Positions 44,606 to 57,785 of a DNA stretch of 64,000 nucleotides are shown piece by piece (positions within the stretch are counted from its first letter, which is position 1; every line of letters begins with the position of its first letter). The stretch is from Ampelocalamus luodianensis (taxonomy: Eukaryota; Streptophyta; Magnoliopsida; Poales; Poaceae), in the NCBI GenBank assembly GCA_036346255.1, contig CM070632.1, positions 30,034,657-30,098,656 on the forward strand. The letters are read 5' to 3'. The notes beneath the pieces were generated by a model. That model was not told the DNA's origin. It saw only the letters and a program-made list of their open reading frames with translations, and made no database searches. A program made the position numbers and the translations under genes.

Positions 44606-45954
44606 TCACTCTCTTCCCTGAGGAACAGGTCGTCCGCAAGCTGAAAAGAAGGATACTGCCTCTTGAAGTCATCGACATTCTCCCAAGAAGCATTAGTAGC
44701 TGATAGTTCATCCCATTGAACAAGGACTTGCTATTGATCATGGGCTTTGCGAGCACTAACAATCCGAGTAGGCAATGGCGATATCTTGCCGTTATACAAA
44801 TGGGGCAAAGATGGAGGAGCAACCAGAGGCTCTCCCACAAACGGTTTCAAAAAACTGACATGAAATACATTATGTATCTTTGCTTTGGCTGGAAGAATAA
44901 GTTGATAGGCTACTAATCCAATCCTCTCACTTATTTGATATGGTCCATAGAAATGGGGTGCTAACTTGCCTTGATTGTGTAATACAAGGGATGCTACCTT
45001 GCGATGATGTAACCATAACCAAACCCATTGACCAATATCAAATTGTACATCACGGTGATGAGTATCATATGCTTTCTTGTATTGTTGTTGTGCTTGAAGT
45101 AGACGCTCATGTATATCAGCCAAAAGCTCATCATAGTCTTGCAGAAGGGCATCCACTGCTGCCACCCTCATAGAATTTGGTTCATAACGACGCAAAGAGG
45201 GAGGATAACGTCCATAAACCACCTTAAAAGGTGTTTCTCGAAGAGACGATTGATAGGAAGTATTGTAACAATATTCCACCCAAGGTAGCCAATGTAACCA
45301 TTGACGCGGTCAATCACCTGTAAGACACCAAAGATACATAGCAATGATTTTGTTGACGACCTCTGATTGAGGATGAAAAGCCGAAATTCTGTTGAGTTGA
45401 ACACCAGCTAGTCGAAAAAATTCTTCCCAGAAATGACTGGTAAAGACAGGATCATGACCATTCACAATCGAAGTAGGAATCCCATGCAATCGAACAATCT
45501 CATCAAAGAACATCGGAGCAACTGAGCTGGCTGTATATGGATGCGCAAGAGGAAGGAAATGCGCGTACTTAGAGAATCTATCAACCACAGTAAGCATAAC
45601 TGATTTACCATTAACGTGTGGAAGACCCTCAATGCAATCCATAGAAATATCCTCCCATATGTGAATTGGAACTTGTAATGGCTGCAAAACCCCAGCTAGG
45701 TGGAGATGATTGCCCTTGTTGCATTGACATGTTTGGGAAGATTAAACAAACTCCTAAACCACTTGTCGAGCACGTGGTACATAAAAATCAGCATGCAAAC
45801 GATGAAGAGTCTTTTGAATACCATCATGACCCGCTGTATGAGCCGCTGTTAAAATAGCAGACAACGTTGGAGAAGAACTGAGAACATATATCTTGCCTTT
45901 GAAAGTAATAAGACCATCCAGAAAACTCCAATCAGGTTCCAGTGATCTGGCCAA
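44518..45954 (-). pseudogene. Gypsy integrase with chromodomain-like tail, degraded
   Basis: The zinc part (TAAHTAGHDGIQKTLHRLHA) is at 45754-45954. The core at 45687-45310 has ISMDCIEGLPHVNGKS (first Asp) but SIVNGHDPVFTS where the second catalytic Asp is expected; HPQSEVVNKI lacks four usual residues after Ser. The C-terminal part at 45279-44731 ends at a TAG, beyond which the same frame continues VLVQWDELSATNASWENVDD into the LTR, stopping at 44518. The catalytic change and the stops make it inactive. Confidence 0.88.
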
Positions 45955-46021
45955 AATACGTTCTTTAAGCTCTTGTAGTTCGGTTGAAGTCTAGACCTCG
46001 CTCCGAAGGTCATCAAAGAGA

Positions 46022-47369
46022 TCAAAATGAGGAAAGAGCCAACAGAGACGCGTTTTCAGAATCACGTTGAGAAAGGGCATTCGCCACTTTATTTTGTCGG
46101 CCTGGACAATACTCCACTCGAAAATCAAAACCAAGAAGCTTGCTAACCCAATGGTGTTGCGGCATCATAGCCAAGTGCTGATCAAGCAAAATTTCAAACT
46201 GTGGTGATCGGTGCGTACCACAAATGGCCATCCCCACAAGTATGGACACCAATGACATATGGCTTGTACCAAACCAATGGGTTATTGCTCATAAGCAGCC
46301 AAATTCTTATGTCAAAGAGACATCGGATGACTGAAAAAAGCAATTGGCCCCTCACCTTGATGTAAAACAACCCCGATGCCTGACCCCGAAGCATCACATT
46401 CCACAATGAAGTTTTGAGTAAAATCTGGAAGGTGCAAGACAGGAGCCAAAGAAATTGTATGTTTCAATAGATCAAAGGCGCCGGTAGTCTATTCAGTCCA
46501 TGCAAAATTTTCTTTCTTCAAAAGTTTCGTAAGAGGAGCAGCCAAAAGACCATAATCTTTAATTAAACGCCTGTAATAGCCCGCAAATCCCAAGAAACAA
46601 CGCAATGCACTAACTGAGCAAGGAGTCAGCCAATCAACAATTGCTTGAATATCTATTTATCCATAGAAACACCGTCACCACTGATGACGTGTCCCAAATA
46701 AGTGACTGACGAAACTCCAAACAAACATTTGGATTTTTTGAGGAAAAGCCGATGCCCATTCAAGACTTGAAAAATGGTGCGAACATGCCAGAGATGATCA
46801 AACCAAGAAGAACTATAAATGAGAATATCATCAAAGAACACCAAGACGAAGAAATAAAGAAAATTGCTCAAAATGTTATTCATTAAATCTTGAAATGTTG
46901 TCGGGGCATTAGTCAAGCCGAATGGCATGACCAAAAACTCAAAGAGATCTTGATGAGTGCGAAACACTATTTTTGGCACATCGTCAATAGACATGCATAC
47001 TTGATGATACACGGAGCGTAAATCCAATTTAGTAAAAAACGGGGCATGTTTGAGCTCATCCAAAAGTTCTTCAACGACATGAACCAAAAAATTATCCTTA
47101 ATGGTTTGTGCATTGAGAGCACGATAATCCACACAAAAATGCCATGAACTATCGTGTTTCTTCATAGGCAACATCAGCGCTGAAAATGCAGAAGTGCTTG
47201 GTTGAATGGTACCTTGATGAAGCATCTCCGCACATTGTCGCTCAAGCTCATCTTTCTGAATATTGGGATATCGGTATGGACAAATGACAATAGGGGCAAT
47301 CCTAGGCAACAGATGAATGTGATGGTATTGAGGGCGTTGTGGCGACAATCCATGAGGTTTGGCAAACAA
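46022..47369 (-). pseudogene. Gypsy RT and RNase H, degraded
   Basis: RT at 47369-46653: FCVDYRALNAQTIKDNF, KLDLRSVYHQVCM, VMPFGLTNAPTTFQ and catalytic FVLVFFDDILIYSS. RNase H and the connection domain continue to about 46022 in several frames, with the readable QHHWVSKLLGFDFRVEYCPG near 46100. Stops at the RT end and in RNase H block a full polyprotein. Confidence 0.92.
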
Positions 47370-47398
47370 CTAAGCAAATTCATCCAATAGGTATGTCA

Positions 47399-47983
47399 TT
47401 AAGTCCGGCGAACTACTTGCGAGTGTATGAATAGGTCCCGATGGCGATCATCACATCTAAACGACATTGTCATGAGATCGAAATCCCACATAATTGGGCC
47501 CATAGTACGTAACCATTGGACACCTAGAACAATATCAACGCCAGCTAATGGAATAGAATAGCAATCAAGTTGAAAAGATTCCTTGTCAATGCGTAAAACT
47601 GTGTCGTGGCAAACTCCTGAGCTTGTTACGGTTTCTCCATTAGCTACTACAACTAGCAAGCCCTACTGAGTTTGTAAACAAAATCTTGCTTGAGATGTGG
47701 CTTCTTCAGCTATAAAGTTATGGGTAGAACCTGAATCTAGAAGTGCAACAAATCTCGTCGAACCCATCCTGACAGGAAGTTTCATCGTTTGGGCAGAACG
47801 TGCTTGAATGCCAATAAGCGCATGAAGAGAAATAGCAGGCGCATCGTCATGGACAGACTCTTCTGAAGTATCTTTGTCAGAGTTATCATCTGGAACAACT
47901 TCCATAAGGAATAACCGCTTGCAATGATGTCCATGAAAAAATTTCTTCGCAAAAGAAACACAGACCCAATTTGCGGCATTCAA
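47399..47983 (-). pseudogene. Gypsy zinc knuckle and aspartic protease, degraded
   Basis: A degenerate knuckle CVSFAKKFFHGHHCKRLF lies at about 47960-47905. The protease active site ALLDSGSTHNFI is at about 47755-47715. After a stop at about 47663, the protease C-terminal half (DIVLGVQWLRTMGPI) continues in the frame 47659-47399. Confidence 0.88.
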
Positions 47984-48002
47984 CCATTTGGACTGCAGTC
48001 AA

Positions 48003-48900
48003 TTATCGACGCGGCAATGCAGGATTCACTGGCATAGCAATGCTTTCACTTGGAATGGTTGGTGTTGATGGTGGTTTTGAGCTTGTAGTCGACATCACCG
48101 AACTGATCATGGGATTGGGCAGCTGATGATGCAGACTAGAGGATCGCACCACTGGCTTGGGAACCGAAGTCGTCATAAGATGACATTTTTCATAAGCACA
48201 GGACAAAGCCATTATGAGCTGGAGACTCCTGGGATTTTGCAGTTCAACGTCTGTCCACACAGGCTCCTGAAGACTAGAAGTGAAAAGCTGCACCTGCTGA
48301 GAAGAAGACAGGGAATCGACACGACAAAGCAGTGCCAAAAATTTTTCTTGGTAATCTTCTACGGTGCCAATAGCCTACAACTTAGCGAGCTCCCCCAAGA
48401 AGTTGTTACGAATTGGTGGTCCAAATCACAGGTTGCAGTACTCCTTGAACAGATGCCATGGCAGTTCGCCTTCATCGCGCTCTAAAAGATAGTACCATTG
48501 TTGAGTTGCTCCAAGGAGATGATAAGAGGCTAATCAAACCTTATCGTGCTCCAGTGTTTGCTAGCCACGGAAAAACTACTCACAGCGATTAAGCCAACTG
48601 AGAGGGCCATCTTTGCCATCAAACATTGGAAATGATAACTTGTGAATACGAGGAGCGAGCGCTCCACTCTACTGCACTAGCTGTGGAAACGTTGGTGATG
48701 ATACGAGTGGGAGGGTGGGCGGCAATCTGGGCAGAGCTTGCAGAAGCCATCTCCTACATGTGTTGGCCGTTTCTCCAATGATTAAATACGCTCCTTGACG
48801 TCAGCAATTTCAGCAGTGATATCGGTCTTCAACTCCACTGTCTTGACCGTCTTGGACGCTGTGAGATCAGCGATCTGTTGAGTCAGTGCTACCATCTCTG
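48003..48900 (-). pseudogene. Gypsy gag, degraded
   Basis: The minus strand between the primer site and the zinc knuckle contains a 111-residue frame (48338-48003) with LFTSSLQEPVWTDVELQNPR, the C-terminal part of a retrotransposon gag domain. The upstream part is broken by stops. Confidence 0.75.
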
Positions 48901-48912
48901 AAGTCCCGTCCG

Positions 48913-48930
48913 TCGGCTCTGATACCATGT
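48913..48930 (-). promoter_or_regulatory. Primer-binding site of minus-strand gypsy element
   Basis: The plus strand reads GGCTCTGATACCATGT, that is TGGTATCAGAGCC on the minus strand, a perfect tRNA-Met primer site beside the 5' LTR. Confidence 0.9.
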
Positions 48931-49331
48931 TGTCATGAGCACGGATCAACGAACGTAATCAGTAATCGTGAAGACAGGCGGTCGAGGTCCTGGCCTTTTG
49001 CGGTGGCCAGGAGGTCCCGTGGTGACAAAACAAACTAGAGTTTAGCACAAGAAAAGGGCACCAAAAATAGACGGGGAACAGAGAAACAAGGTAAGGTAAT
49101 GATCTATTGTTGCTCCAAACTCAGATGTCCTTCTCTTTAAATAGAGGATTGATTTACATCTCAAAACCAAACTACTCTATTACATAATTCGTATTCTATT
49201 CGTACTCTCTAAAGAGACTTTCTAACTTGATAAATCAACATGTTCAGGATACTGCTTCCGTCTCAGTTACGTTGTTGTCGGCTGGAGGTTTCCGTAACCT
49301 ACACTTGGAGTAAGTCTTGCTCCACATAACA
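48931..49331 (-). repeat. 5' LTR of minus-strand gypsy element
   Basis: Same sequence as 44203-44605 with scattered differences; followed by the AATAG duplication. Confidence 0.95.
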
Positions 49332-49336
49332 AATAG

Positions 49337-49854
49337 CTATAGTGCTACCGGTACCCACTGGAACTACCAGTTACCGCGATCGCTGCTCATAAGGGTGGCA
49401 CTCAAAGAAATGCCACTCAACTGTCATAATTGATATAGTGCCATTCATTTCAGTGCTATTCTACAAAAATGTCATTTTCTCGTGTTATGAGATGGACACT
49501 TATAAAAATAGACCCATTTGGCCCATTAGCATGTTTTAGTCACCTGTCGCTTATCTAAATCTCTAGGCATACCTCCTCTCTATAGGAAGGCGTATGGGTT
49601 GGCTATTTTGTACATCCACATCACACCAATCAATAAAGAGAAATGATGTCAGAACTATGGTGTCTTCTTTTGTGTTATGTGCTTGATCCGTCAGCAATAG
49701 GACTGCAATTGTAATATGTTATCCCGTACGCCAACTGATATGTTGCTAATGGATCAAGTTCAATCTATTAGATTAGATTCCTTCCTTCCTACTGGGTTTT
49801 TGGAAGAAGCTTTTGATAAGGCATATGCGTGGCATGGTATTTGCCCAATGGGAG
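49337..49854 (+). other. Possible internal 3' end of a copia element
   Basis: No gene. The last part (49740-49854) resembles copia sequence downstream of RNase H: CTACTGGGTTTTTGGAAGAAG, then TTTTGATAAGGCATATG, then a purine-rich CAATGGGAG directly before the LTR start. Confidence 0.5.
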
Positions 49855-50061
49855 TGTTATCAAACCTAGTGTTTTATAGGCAATTATGAAAATACCCCTC
49901 GAAGGGTTCCACTCCATTAATCTATAAATATGGCTTCATTATGTAAAGCGGATGATTGGTAATGAATAAAACAGCTCTACCCTATACACTGTGTATCTCT
50001 TTAGTGTTCTTTGGTGTGATTGCATTGATTGTCTCCTGACTACGGTATTGATTATTTAACA
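49855..50061 (+). repeat. LTR of copia element D
   Basis: A 207-bp TG...CA interval starting TGTTATCAAACC and ending GATTATTTAACA. It is followed by CGTTATCAGCACGA, a primer-site type common in Ale/Retrofit copia elements. A TATA-like CTATAAATATGG occurs at about 49921. Confidence 0.7.
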
Positions 50062-53000
50062 CGTTATCAGCACGATTCATTCTTCCATCCAATCGGTATG
50101 TCATTCAGGATCCCTCTTTTCCAATCCCTGTGATCTATAATTTAATCTGATAGATTAATTTTTACAAGCCTAGATTAGATCTACTTCGGCTAATTAGGTT
50201 TCTAATCCTATGACATCTAATGCGCTGTCGTATGCTGCCTCCACACCGCTGCGTAACGCCACCACCGCGCGCCACCTCTGCTCCCGGGCCGATGCGCCAG
50301 ACGTGCGCTACCGCCGCGTCCCACTTCCGCATGCGCCCGAGGTGCAATGCCGCTAGCCCCGCCGGTGGCCGCTACGCACTAGCCCCGCCGTGCCGCTATG
50401 CTAGTGCGCAACCTCTGCCGCCCTAGCACCCTACCCCTTTTATTCCGACCATGTTGGGCTAAGTGGGCCGAAGGGGGTGATCGGCCGAATTCAGCCCATG
50501 TAAGAAAAAAAAAGCTTTGGCAATTTTGCATAAAGGCCATCCAATTTTAGACAAATCGCGTGAACATTTTGCGATAAAGTACAATTAGAGGAAAACCCCC
50601 GGGTAACTTGAAAATTGCGGTAATTCTCTGGAAAATCATTTTCTTGCAACATAACCCTTTGGGAATCTAGTTTTTGTGTCGGGTCAATATGTTCTAATGT
50701 TCTTTTATAACTTAGACCCTACAGTTTAGATTAATTACTTAATTATTTAGAAATTGTAAAATGTTTATTTAGATACTGAATTTCTAAGGTATATGAGTTT
50801 CCATAATTTTTAAAATCTTAAACCTAGTACACCTTGGAAGCATCATATTTTTTTATGGTTTATTTTTTCCTGGTATTGTGTGTTTTGTTAAATTAATTAA
50901 TGGGTTTAGTAATTGTGAAAATTGCTTTAAGAACTTAAAAACTATCAGAAAAATCCCAAAAATACTAGGAAAAATCTAGAAAATTTATAAATTGTCTACT
51001 GAATAGATAAAATTAAAAATTAGTTGCTATTAAAATTAGTTGCTAGCTGTAAACATATAGAAAATTTATAAATTGTCTACTGCATTTAAAATTAGTTGCT
51101 AGCTGTAAACATATAGAAAATTGTATGAATTATGTGGGATATGTTAAACATCACTAAATTAAAATTTGCTTGTCCTGGATGGTAGCAATTATATCACCTT
51201 AGTTTATCTCTATGTCATACCGTTATCGAGCCTGTCGTTGGCACACCTAAAACTACTGCTGCTGAAAAGGCAAAGGCTTTGCAGTTTATGACGTACCACC
51301 TCTACTCTGCCCTTAAGAATGACTACGTGGTGATTAAGAGTGATCTGGTGGCTCTATGGTTTTCTCTATAAGAACACTTGTAAAAACCAATTGTGCTCCT
51401 GCAGGCACACGTACCTAGGACTAGAAGTCCGTAAATGAGTATAACTCTGCTCTGCACCGTGTTATCTCTCGATTAAGGTTATGTAGTCAGAAGTTACTAA
51501 ATGCCAGTTTGATTGATAAGTAGATGCAATCAAAGGCAACAATAAGTCCAGGGTAGGTTCTATGGAGACCTGTAGAAATTCCCTTAAAGATGTCACTTTC
51601 CTACACGAGTCGCAATAGTAGTACAGATGCAGCTCCTATCGAGCTTGGTCCTGCTCATGATGAGCATCTCTTATCTTTTGCTTTTGGCTGAAAACTTATG
51701 CATTAGATTGCTATTTTTCAGCTGCCATAAATAAAATAATGGTATAAGATGTTATATTGATGCTTTATCCCCTACTGAACAGTTGATTAAATATGCTTAA
51801 TAGAACATATTGCCAGCAACATATGTTACCTGTAGTAAAATAATTAATCTATCATGGAATAAAATTTGTAGACCATATGCCTAAAAATTAAAATTACTTT
51901 GTCATGCCTTGCTAACAAAATATTGGTCATTTACTCTTGATATCTACTAAGCCTCAATTTACTAGCTTATAATGCTCGGATGCCCATATGGCAAAAGGGA
52001 AACAAATTTTCCTGGTGGTACTAGAACAAAACTAGTCATATGCTGATCCCTGGCTGATTAAATTGACTAGAAAACACCATAATCTTTAAATAAATACAAA
52101 ATAACTTACGCACTAAGACTTGGAGTCTATATAACACTATCCTCCACCACACTAAAGAACTTTATAAGCAGAATGTTACAGAGTGTATATTGGTTTCACG
52201 CTAATAAAATTGTACTCATGTTGAAGTATGATTGCAAATCTTTGCTCAAACTCCGAGATAATTTCAAGCAAATGCCTGATGCATACACTATCACTCGGGA
52301 TTTTATAGTTCACGTGAAAAGAGAGAGGAAATTGGGCAAGTGTGGGATATTGGAACCAAAGAGGCATAAGAAAAAATGTTCAAAACAAGAGTTGTGTTAG
52401 CCACAGTGGCATATCCTAAGTCACAGCCAAAAGCAAAAATTAATAAAGTTTATTTTAAGAGATAATAAATGTAAATTGCATGATTATCCTTATCTAGTTG
52501 ATATGGATAATGGCATTTCCACAATTACTGGTATCCAAGCCGTTGGCAACCACAATCATTGTAGTCCATGAAGGGCAATTGATTTGTGCCTTCAGCGATA
52601 CGTTAACCGCCACAGCACGCGGGGCACACGGCAAACCACCGTCTCTTCACATAATCACACATAAGCCATATTGGCTACGCACCGAAGCGTGCCATACTCA
52701 TCAGAAATGACACGTATATATTGGTAAATACGGTCTACAACTGTATCACCACCAGAAGCCATATCACTTGCTTAAAACGAATATAACTCCTAAAATAAAA
52801 TATAATGACCTATTGGATTTCTGTTGATCCTGAATGATCTAAATTTGCTCATGTTTATTCTGGCATTACAAATTAAATCAAGCATGTAGTTTATCACCCT
52901 TAATTAAAAAAAAGGTGTTCCTGTTGAATAATAAATATTCTCGTCGAATAATTATTTTATTTGAGTGATTCAACTAGATTTGTAGTCCATAAGAAAATCT

Positions 53001-55965
53001 AGTTTTTCTGTGCGGATTAAGTCCGATCAAAGGTTTTATGTCCCAATATTATATTTATGTTCTAATATTATATTTATGTTTCTGAAGAGCATCCTGTAGA
53101 TTTACACTATTAGAACATACTACTTACAACCGTAAGAAAATATGTTGCGTAATTAAAAACTTGAAGTTTAATGATCTAAATTATTTAAAGTATGGTATGA
53201 GTAATTGAATCAAAACTTGGGCAAATAATAAATAAGCTAAACTATAGAATAAGTTTGTCAACTCTCGGACCCTCGTATGGGATCTTCATCATAGATTAGT
53301 AACCAACTAAAAGTTGAAATATCCTATAAAATGTTAGGATCATGTAGCCTTTGTGCCACTGCAATGAGAAAAGTCAAGCTCACTGCATATAATCATCAAA
53401 CCCATTGTTGAAATTAGTGTGTTTTTGAGGAATTAAACATTTACCACATAATACCACCACTGTAGCATACACCTTTAGGACACCACCAGTTGTTTGAGAT
53501 CATGTTGGATCTGAAACTAAATCGATCATGTGCCCATGGTAGGGAAATTTTGTAGTATGCTATTTAATAAATATCAAATCTCGGCATTAGGGGGAGAGAA
53601 TGCCCAAAAGTTCGAATGTCGTGATATTTTCTAGAAGGAAAAGATCTTTAGTGCTAAAATACATGCACTAGTCAAGCTAAATTTAAAGTTTAGTTTGTGC
53701 TCCTGTATTCCAGAAATGGGGAGTCTACCAGATACTTTTGAATTATGGAGGAGTTACCATAGCATTTACTTGTATTAAATACGTCGCTAAGAGTGGAATA
53801 CCCCAGGTTGAATAATGTATCCACCTATGCAAAATTGACTTATTGGTTCTTGATCCAAAATCCGTGGAGACGCCTACAGGTCTAAGATCTAATAATACTA
53901 GTAAAAAAATTATTAATCACTCCTTAAACACTCTTGAAGAGAACTCACCTTAAATGTGAAATACCTCATGAGGAGGCTCATCATGAAGATGAAAACCCAG
54001 CAACTTGATGCGCGCATATTACATTGCTGGGAATGCAAAACAACCAAGAATCATTTGTTTGGGAAATGACAAAGATCTGGTTAACACCGATATACCCTCA
54101 ATTATGAGGATATGGGAGAAAAGTTGGCAACAACCACTTTGCCTCTATAATTGCTAAAGTTTCTCTTAGGAGAACACGGATCCGAAACCAAAGTCCACAT
54201 CCGAGCGCTTGAAGCGTTCATATTGGGTCACATAAATGAAGCATCTGAGGCTGAACTATAATTGATAAATAAAAGTCTTGGAACCAGCTAGTTCAGACTT
54301 GATGGGTCATTACGAATATAATGAGGTGGTGAAACCTATGGTTCAAAGGTCCTCGTAAAGACCGTTACTCTCCCATTATGAATGAAATAATGTTTCATTG
54401 CCTAATAACTCTGGCAGATGGCATGAATGAATAAATAATATATGCAGTAAATATGTTCTAAAAATCCTTGATGAGATCCCAAAGGGCACAAAATTCCTAG
54501 TAAAAAAAGAAACAAAATTGCAATATATATAAAACTCATACCCAATAGTCTCTTAGCTGTAGAAAGAGCATATTCCAAAAGAAAGAGCATCTCTCTGAAG
54601 GGAAATTATCTTATCAGTCGACCTCTTAATCACACCAAGAATTATATGATCCCTAGAAGTGGATAAAGACCTATCAAGACCCGATAGAATGTAATGAGGA
54701 ACCTAAAGATCAGAAGTGCGCCACATAAGCACTAATAAAGTACATCTTCCACTAGAAGTTAGTGAAATAGTGGTATCCTCTAATACCATAAAGGTATGAC
54801 ATAAATTGGTGATAGTGGCAATTAATACCCTAAACGCCAACACCAAGGCTAGTTATATTTTACTTCATAGTGGTACAACTATACTTTAGATCTGTAGAAC
54901 AGACCATTAGTTGTAACTTTAACCACCCGAAGATTATTCAAAATTTTAAGACCCTAAAAGATTTCGATAAGTCGCATCCGAAAGGTTTATGACTTTGCAT
55001 CTAATATTACCCCCTATATCCTCTGCAAGGACAATCTACTTGTGTTGCACAATTAAATAGTGGTATTTGATAAATTAAGCATGTTAATCCCCAATAGTAA
55101 TTATCCTAAAACAAGAGTAATTAGATATTTATCTGTAAGACTCTAAATTGTGACAATCTAGTTGATTTGATCGCAATATCATTGCATATATTCATTTTTT
55201 GAAAAATGTATGAAAGACATTAGAGCAACAAGACTTCAACGTAAGTTATCTTCTGGGGGGAGCATATGCTAAACACTGATCATCATACTTGAGATTTTGA
55301 AAATCTTAATTTTAGTCAAGCCTAGAAGGTGTTGATACGATGATTACTGCTTAAATGTACCTTGAAGGTTTTACCACTTAACAATTTAGATCTAGTTGGT
55401 CGACAATGCAAAGATCATGAAGATCATGCATAGATCTTGATGATCATTTCTAAATCCTGAAGATATGTTGGCTATCTGTCAAATCCCTATAATGCAAAAT
55501 CCTAGACTAGATTTGTATTACTTTGTAGTGGTGTAGCCATCTTTTGGCGATTGTCTAAGGAAACTTTGGTGGCTACTTCTACCAACCACTCAGAGATTAT
55601 AGCACTATATGAAGTATCACTTGAATGTGTTTGGCTCAGACGTGTGATTAACCACATCTGAAAGTCTTATGGCATTGATACCATCAATACCCCCTCAATT
55701 ATATATGAAGATAATGCTGGTTGTATTACACAAATGCAAACCGGTTATGTCAAGAGTAACATTTCGAAACACATTGCTCCTAAATTTTTCTATCCTCATG
55801 AACTCAGAAGAATAATGAAGTAAAGATCCTACAAACAAAGTTTTGTGAAAATCTAGCTAATTTATTCACTAATACTTTGCCTATATCTAGTTTCCAAAGA
55901 TGCACTCGTGGCATTGGAATGAGACGGATTAAAAGAGTTGTAGAGTTCAGGGGGAGTAAATCCTT
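50062..55965 (+). pseudogene. Copia element D internal region, very old
   Basis: The gag remnant at about 51280-51480 reads FMTYHLYSALKNDYVVIKSD and later NEYNSALHRVISRLRL. The region 51900-55400 is heavily decayed; short phrases suggest integrase/RT debris but no full motif. RNase H is recognisable at 55480-55900: NHSEIIALYEVSLECVW, IYEDNAGCITQMQTGYVK, then ENLANLFTNTLPISSFQRCT. A CAGGGGGAG purine run lies at about 55948. No 3' LTR was identified. Every gene in it is dead. A GC-rich block at 50220-50440 has no domain. Confidence 0.7.
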
Positions 55966-56190
55966 AGATCATTTATCCAAAATATTTTTTTTTTTATAAA
56001 AAGACTGTAGAGGGGCCCTACAGTATAATATAATTAAATATTGAAATAGAAGAAATAAATACAAGTAGAATAGTCAGAATGTATAATCCCTCACCGAGGG
56101 ACGAAATTAACGTAAGGAAGCTAGCCGATCAAAGATAAGAGTTTTGAAATCATCATTCACTCTACACACAAGGAGAGCTACTTCGTTTCT
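55966..56190. other. Intergenic flank
   Basis: AT-rich sequence with a T run at 55986-55996, ending TCT before the CACTA terminus. Confidence 0.5.
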
Positions 56191-56219
56191 CACTATTACA
56201 AAAATGCTAATACTGGACG

Positions 56220-56470
56220 TCTGATCATAGACAGTTGACCAAAATCGTCTGTATTAAACACAATCACAAACGATTTTGGTTTAGCGGCGGTTTGTATTAT
56301 TTTCTGTGCTAAAAACCGTTTGTGAATAGGTAATATCACAGACGGTTATTGTTGAAAACCGTCTGTGAAGTATCACAGACAGTTCTGTGATACTTCAAAA
56401 ATGGGTTTCCACATATCACGGACAATTTTTGTTGAAAACCATCCGTGATAATTAACTCATCACAGACGGT
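56220..56470. repeat. CACTA subterminal repeats
   Basis: At least six degenerate copies of ATCACAGACGGTTTTCAAC-type motif in direct and inverse orientation. In En/Spm elements such motifs bind the accessory transposition protein. Confidence 0.85.
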
Positions 56471-57412
56471 GCGTCATTTTGCTCGCTTACTGATCATCCG
56501 GTGCAGTGTAGCTCCTCAACAAGGTCTTCTTCTCCATCTCTGGTGCTACGGTAGCTGCGGGAGATCTCCAAGCTCGGTGAGTCCATCGCCACTCCGTGCC
56601 AGGTTTGAGTATCGCCTCACCTCACTGAGCCCGCTTGTGTGGTCCATTTCAGCTATTGTCGCCCGCATTGAGCTGTCACTGTGGACCTCTCTGTCACCGC
56701 CGCTGCCATCGACACCAACTCTTCTCCGGTGAGTCCTCGACCCCACCAAGGTCGATTTCCCCACATATATGTCCCACTAAAGCTGTGCATGTGCTTCGTT
56801 TCAGCTTATTTCCACCGAGAAGACCTGTCACCGAGGAGCTTGCCGTCGTCGCCTCTATTCACCGACGACCAGCTGCCTTGGACCTTCCCCGACTTTGACT
56901 AGCCGCCTTGGACCTTCCCTGACTTCATTAACACCTTCCTCTTGATCGAGGTGAGCTACTGGAGCATAAGCATCCTTTAATTTGAGTAGTTTCAGGCGTT
57001 TACACCAAAATCGCTAGTGAAGCCCATAGCGCCGCCACGGGACATCACCGTCGGCTCACCTCAAGCGACCTTAGGGCCCCGAGCCATGACTATTAGCAAT
57101 GCGATGTCACCCTGATCCCAATTTGAGCTTCAAATCCTACTCTTTCTAATCATTTAGTTAATAAACTAATGAGTCTAAGACATATTGGACCACCATAGAT
57201 TTTATAAATAAAATTATGAAATAAAAAATAAGTCATTGACAAGTAGAGCCCACATGTAAGTTAATAAAATTCAAAAAAATATAAAAATGAGAAAAGCCAC
57301 CTTTAGTTCAGAGAAAAATACACTTTCTTTGTTGGAAAGCGTAAACCTTGGAAAATAAGCTTTTGAAGTCACCCTTTTATTTATTTCTAGGGTTTTCAAT
57401 ACGAATCGTGTG

Positions 57413-57785
57413 ATGGACCGAAGCTGGATGTACGCTGGCAATTGTCTGAGTGAAGAGTACATTAATGGTGTGTCTGATTTTACAAGAGCTGCCGAAGAGG
57501 ATATGTTGAATAAAGGGGTGGAATATATGTATTGTCCATGCATTGACTGCGAGAATCTGAAGATGTTTAAGAACTAAGCGCAGATCGAAGCACACTTGAT
57601 TCGAAAGGGTTTAAAAAAGGGTTATACACGTTGGACCAGTCACGGTGAAGAGCGGATTATATAGGAAGGTAGTAATGACGACATCGCCGATGAAGTCAAC
57701 GATATGCCACCGGATGATGTTGATTGTGGTTCCGATTGGATAGGTCGCGCGATGACAATCTAGATTAGATGCTTCGCGATGCATG
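57413..57785 (+). pseudogene. CACTA TNP2-type transposase N-terminus, truncated
   Basis: MDRSWMYAGNCLSEEYINGV at 57413, then YMYCPCIDCENLKMF and, after a TAA stop at 57575, EAHLIRKGLKKGYTRW and HGEER. These are hallmarks of the transposase-associated domain (PF13963). A splice acceptor-like TTTATTTCTAG lies just upstream. Two stops and the LTR insertion leave only the first 120 codons or so. Confidence 0.85.

Larger units (their letters stand above)
44203..49331 (-). mobile_element. Ty3/gypsy element, complete, minus strand, inactivated
   Basis: LTRs of 403 and 401 bp and a perfect 5-bp duplication AATAG at 44198-44202 and 49332-49336. A primer site (TGGTATCAGAGCC on the minus strand, 48927-48915 region) lies next to the 5' LTR. 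Order on the minus strand is gag, protease, RT, RNase H, integrase, chromodomain-like tail. All genes carry stops or frame changes. Short LTRs and the tail suggest a Reina-like chromovirus, distinct from the element at 2586-8507. Confidence 0.95.
56191..57785 (+). mobile_element. CACTA element, 5' part only
   Basis: Begins CACTATTACAAAAATGC, the CACTA terminal inverted repeat form. Subterminal repeats built on ACAGACGGTT/AACCGTCTGTG occur in both orientations to about 56470. A GC-rich leader precedes a TNP2-type coding start at 57413. The element is cut off at 57785 by a long LTR and does not resume in the window. Confidence 0.85.
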
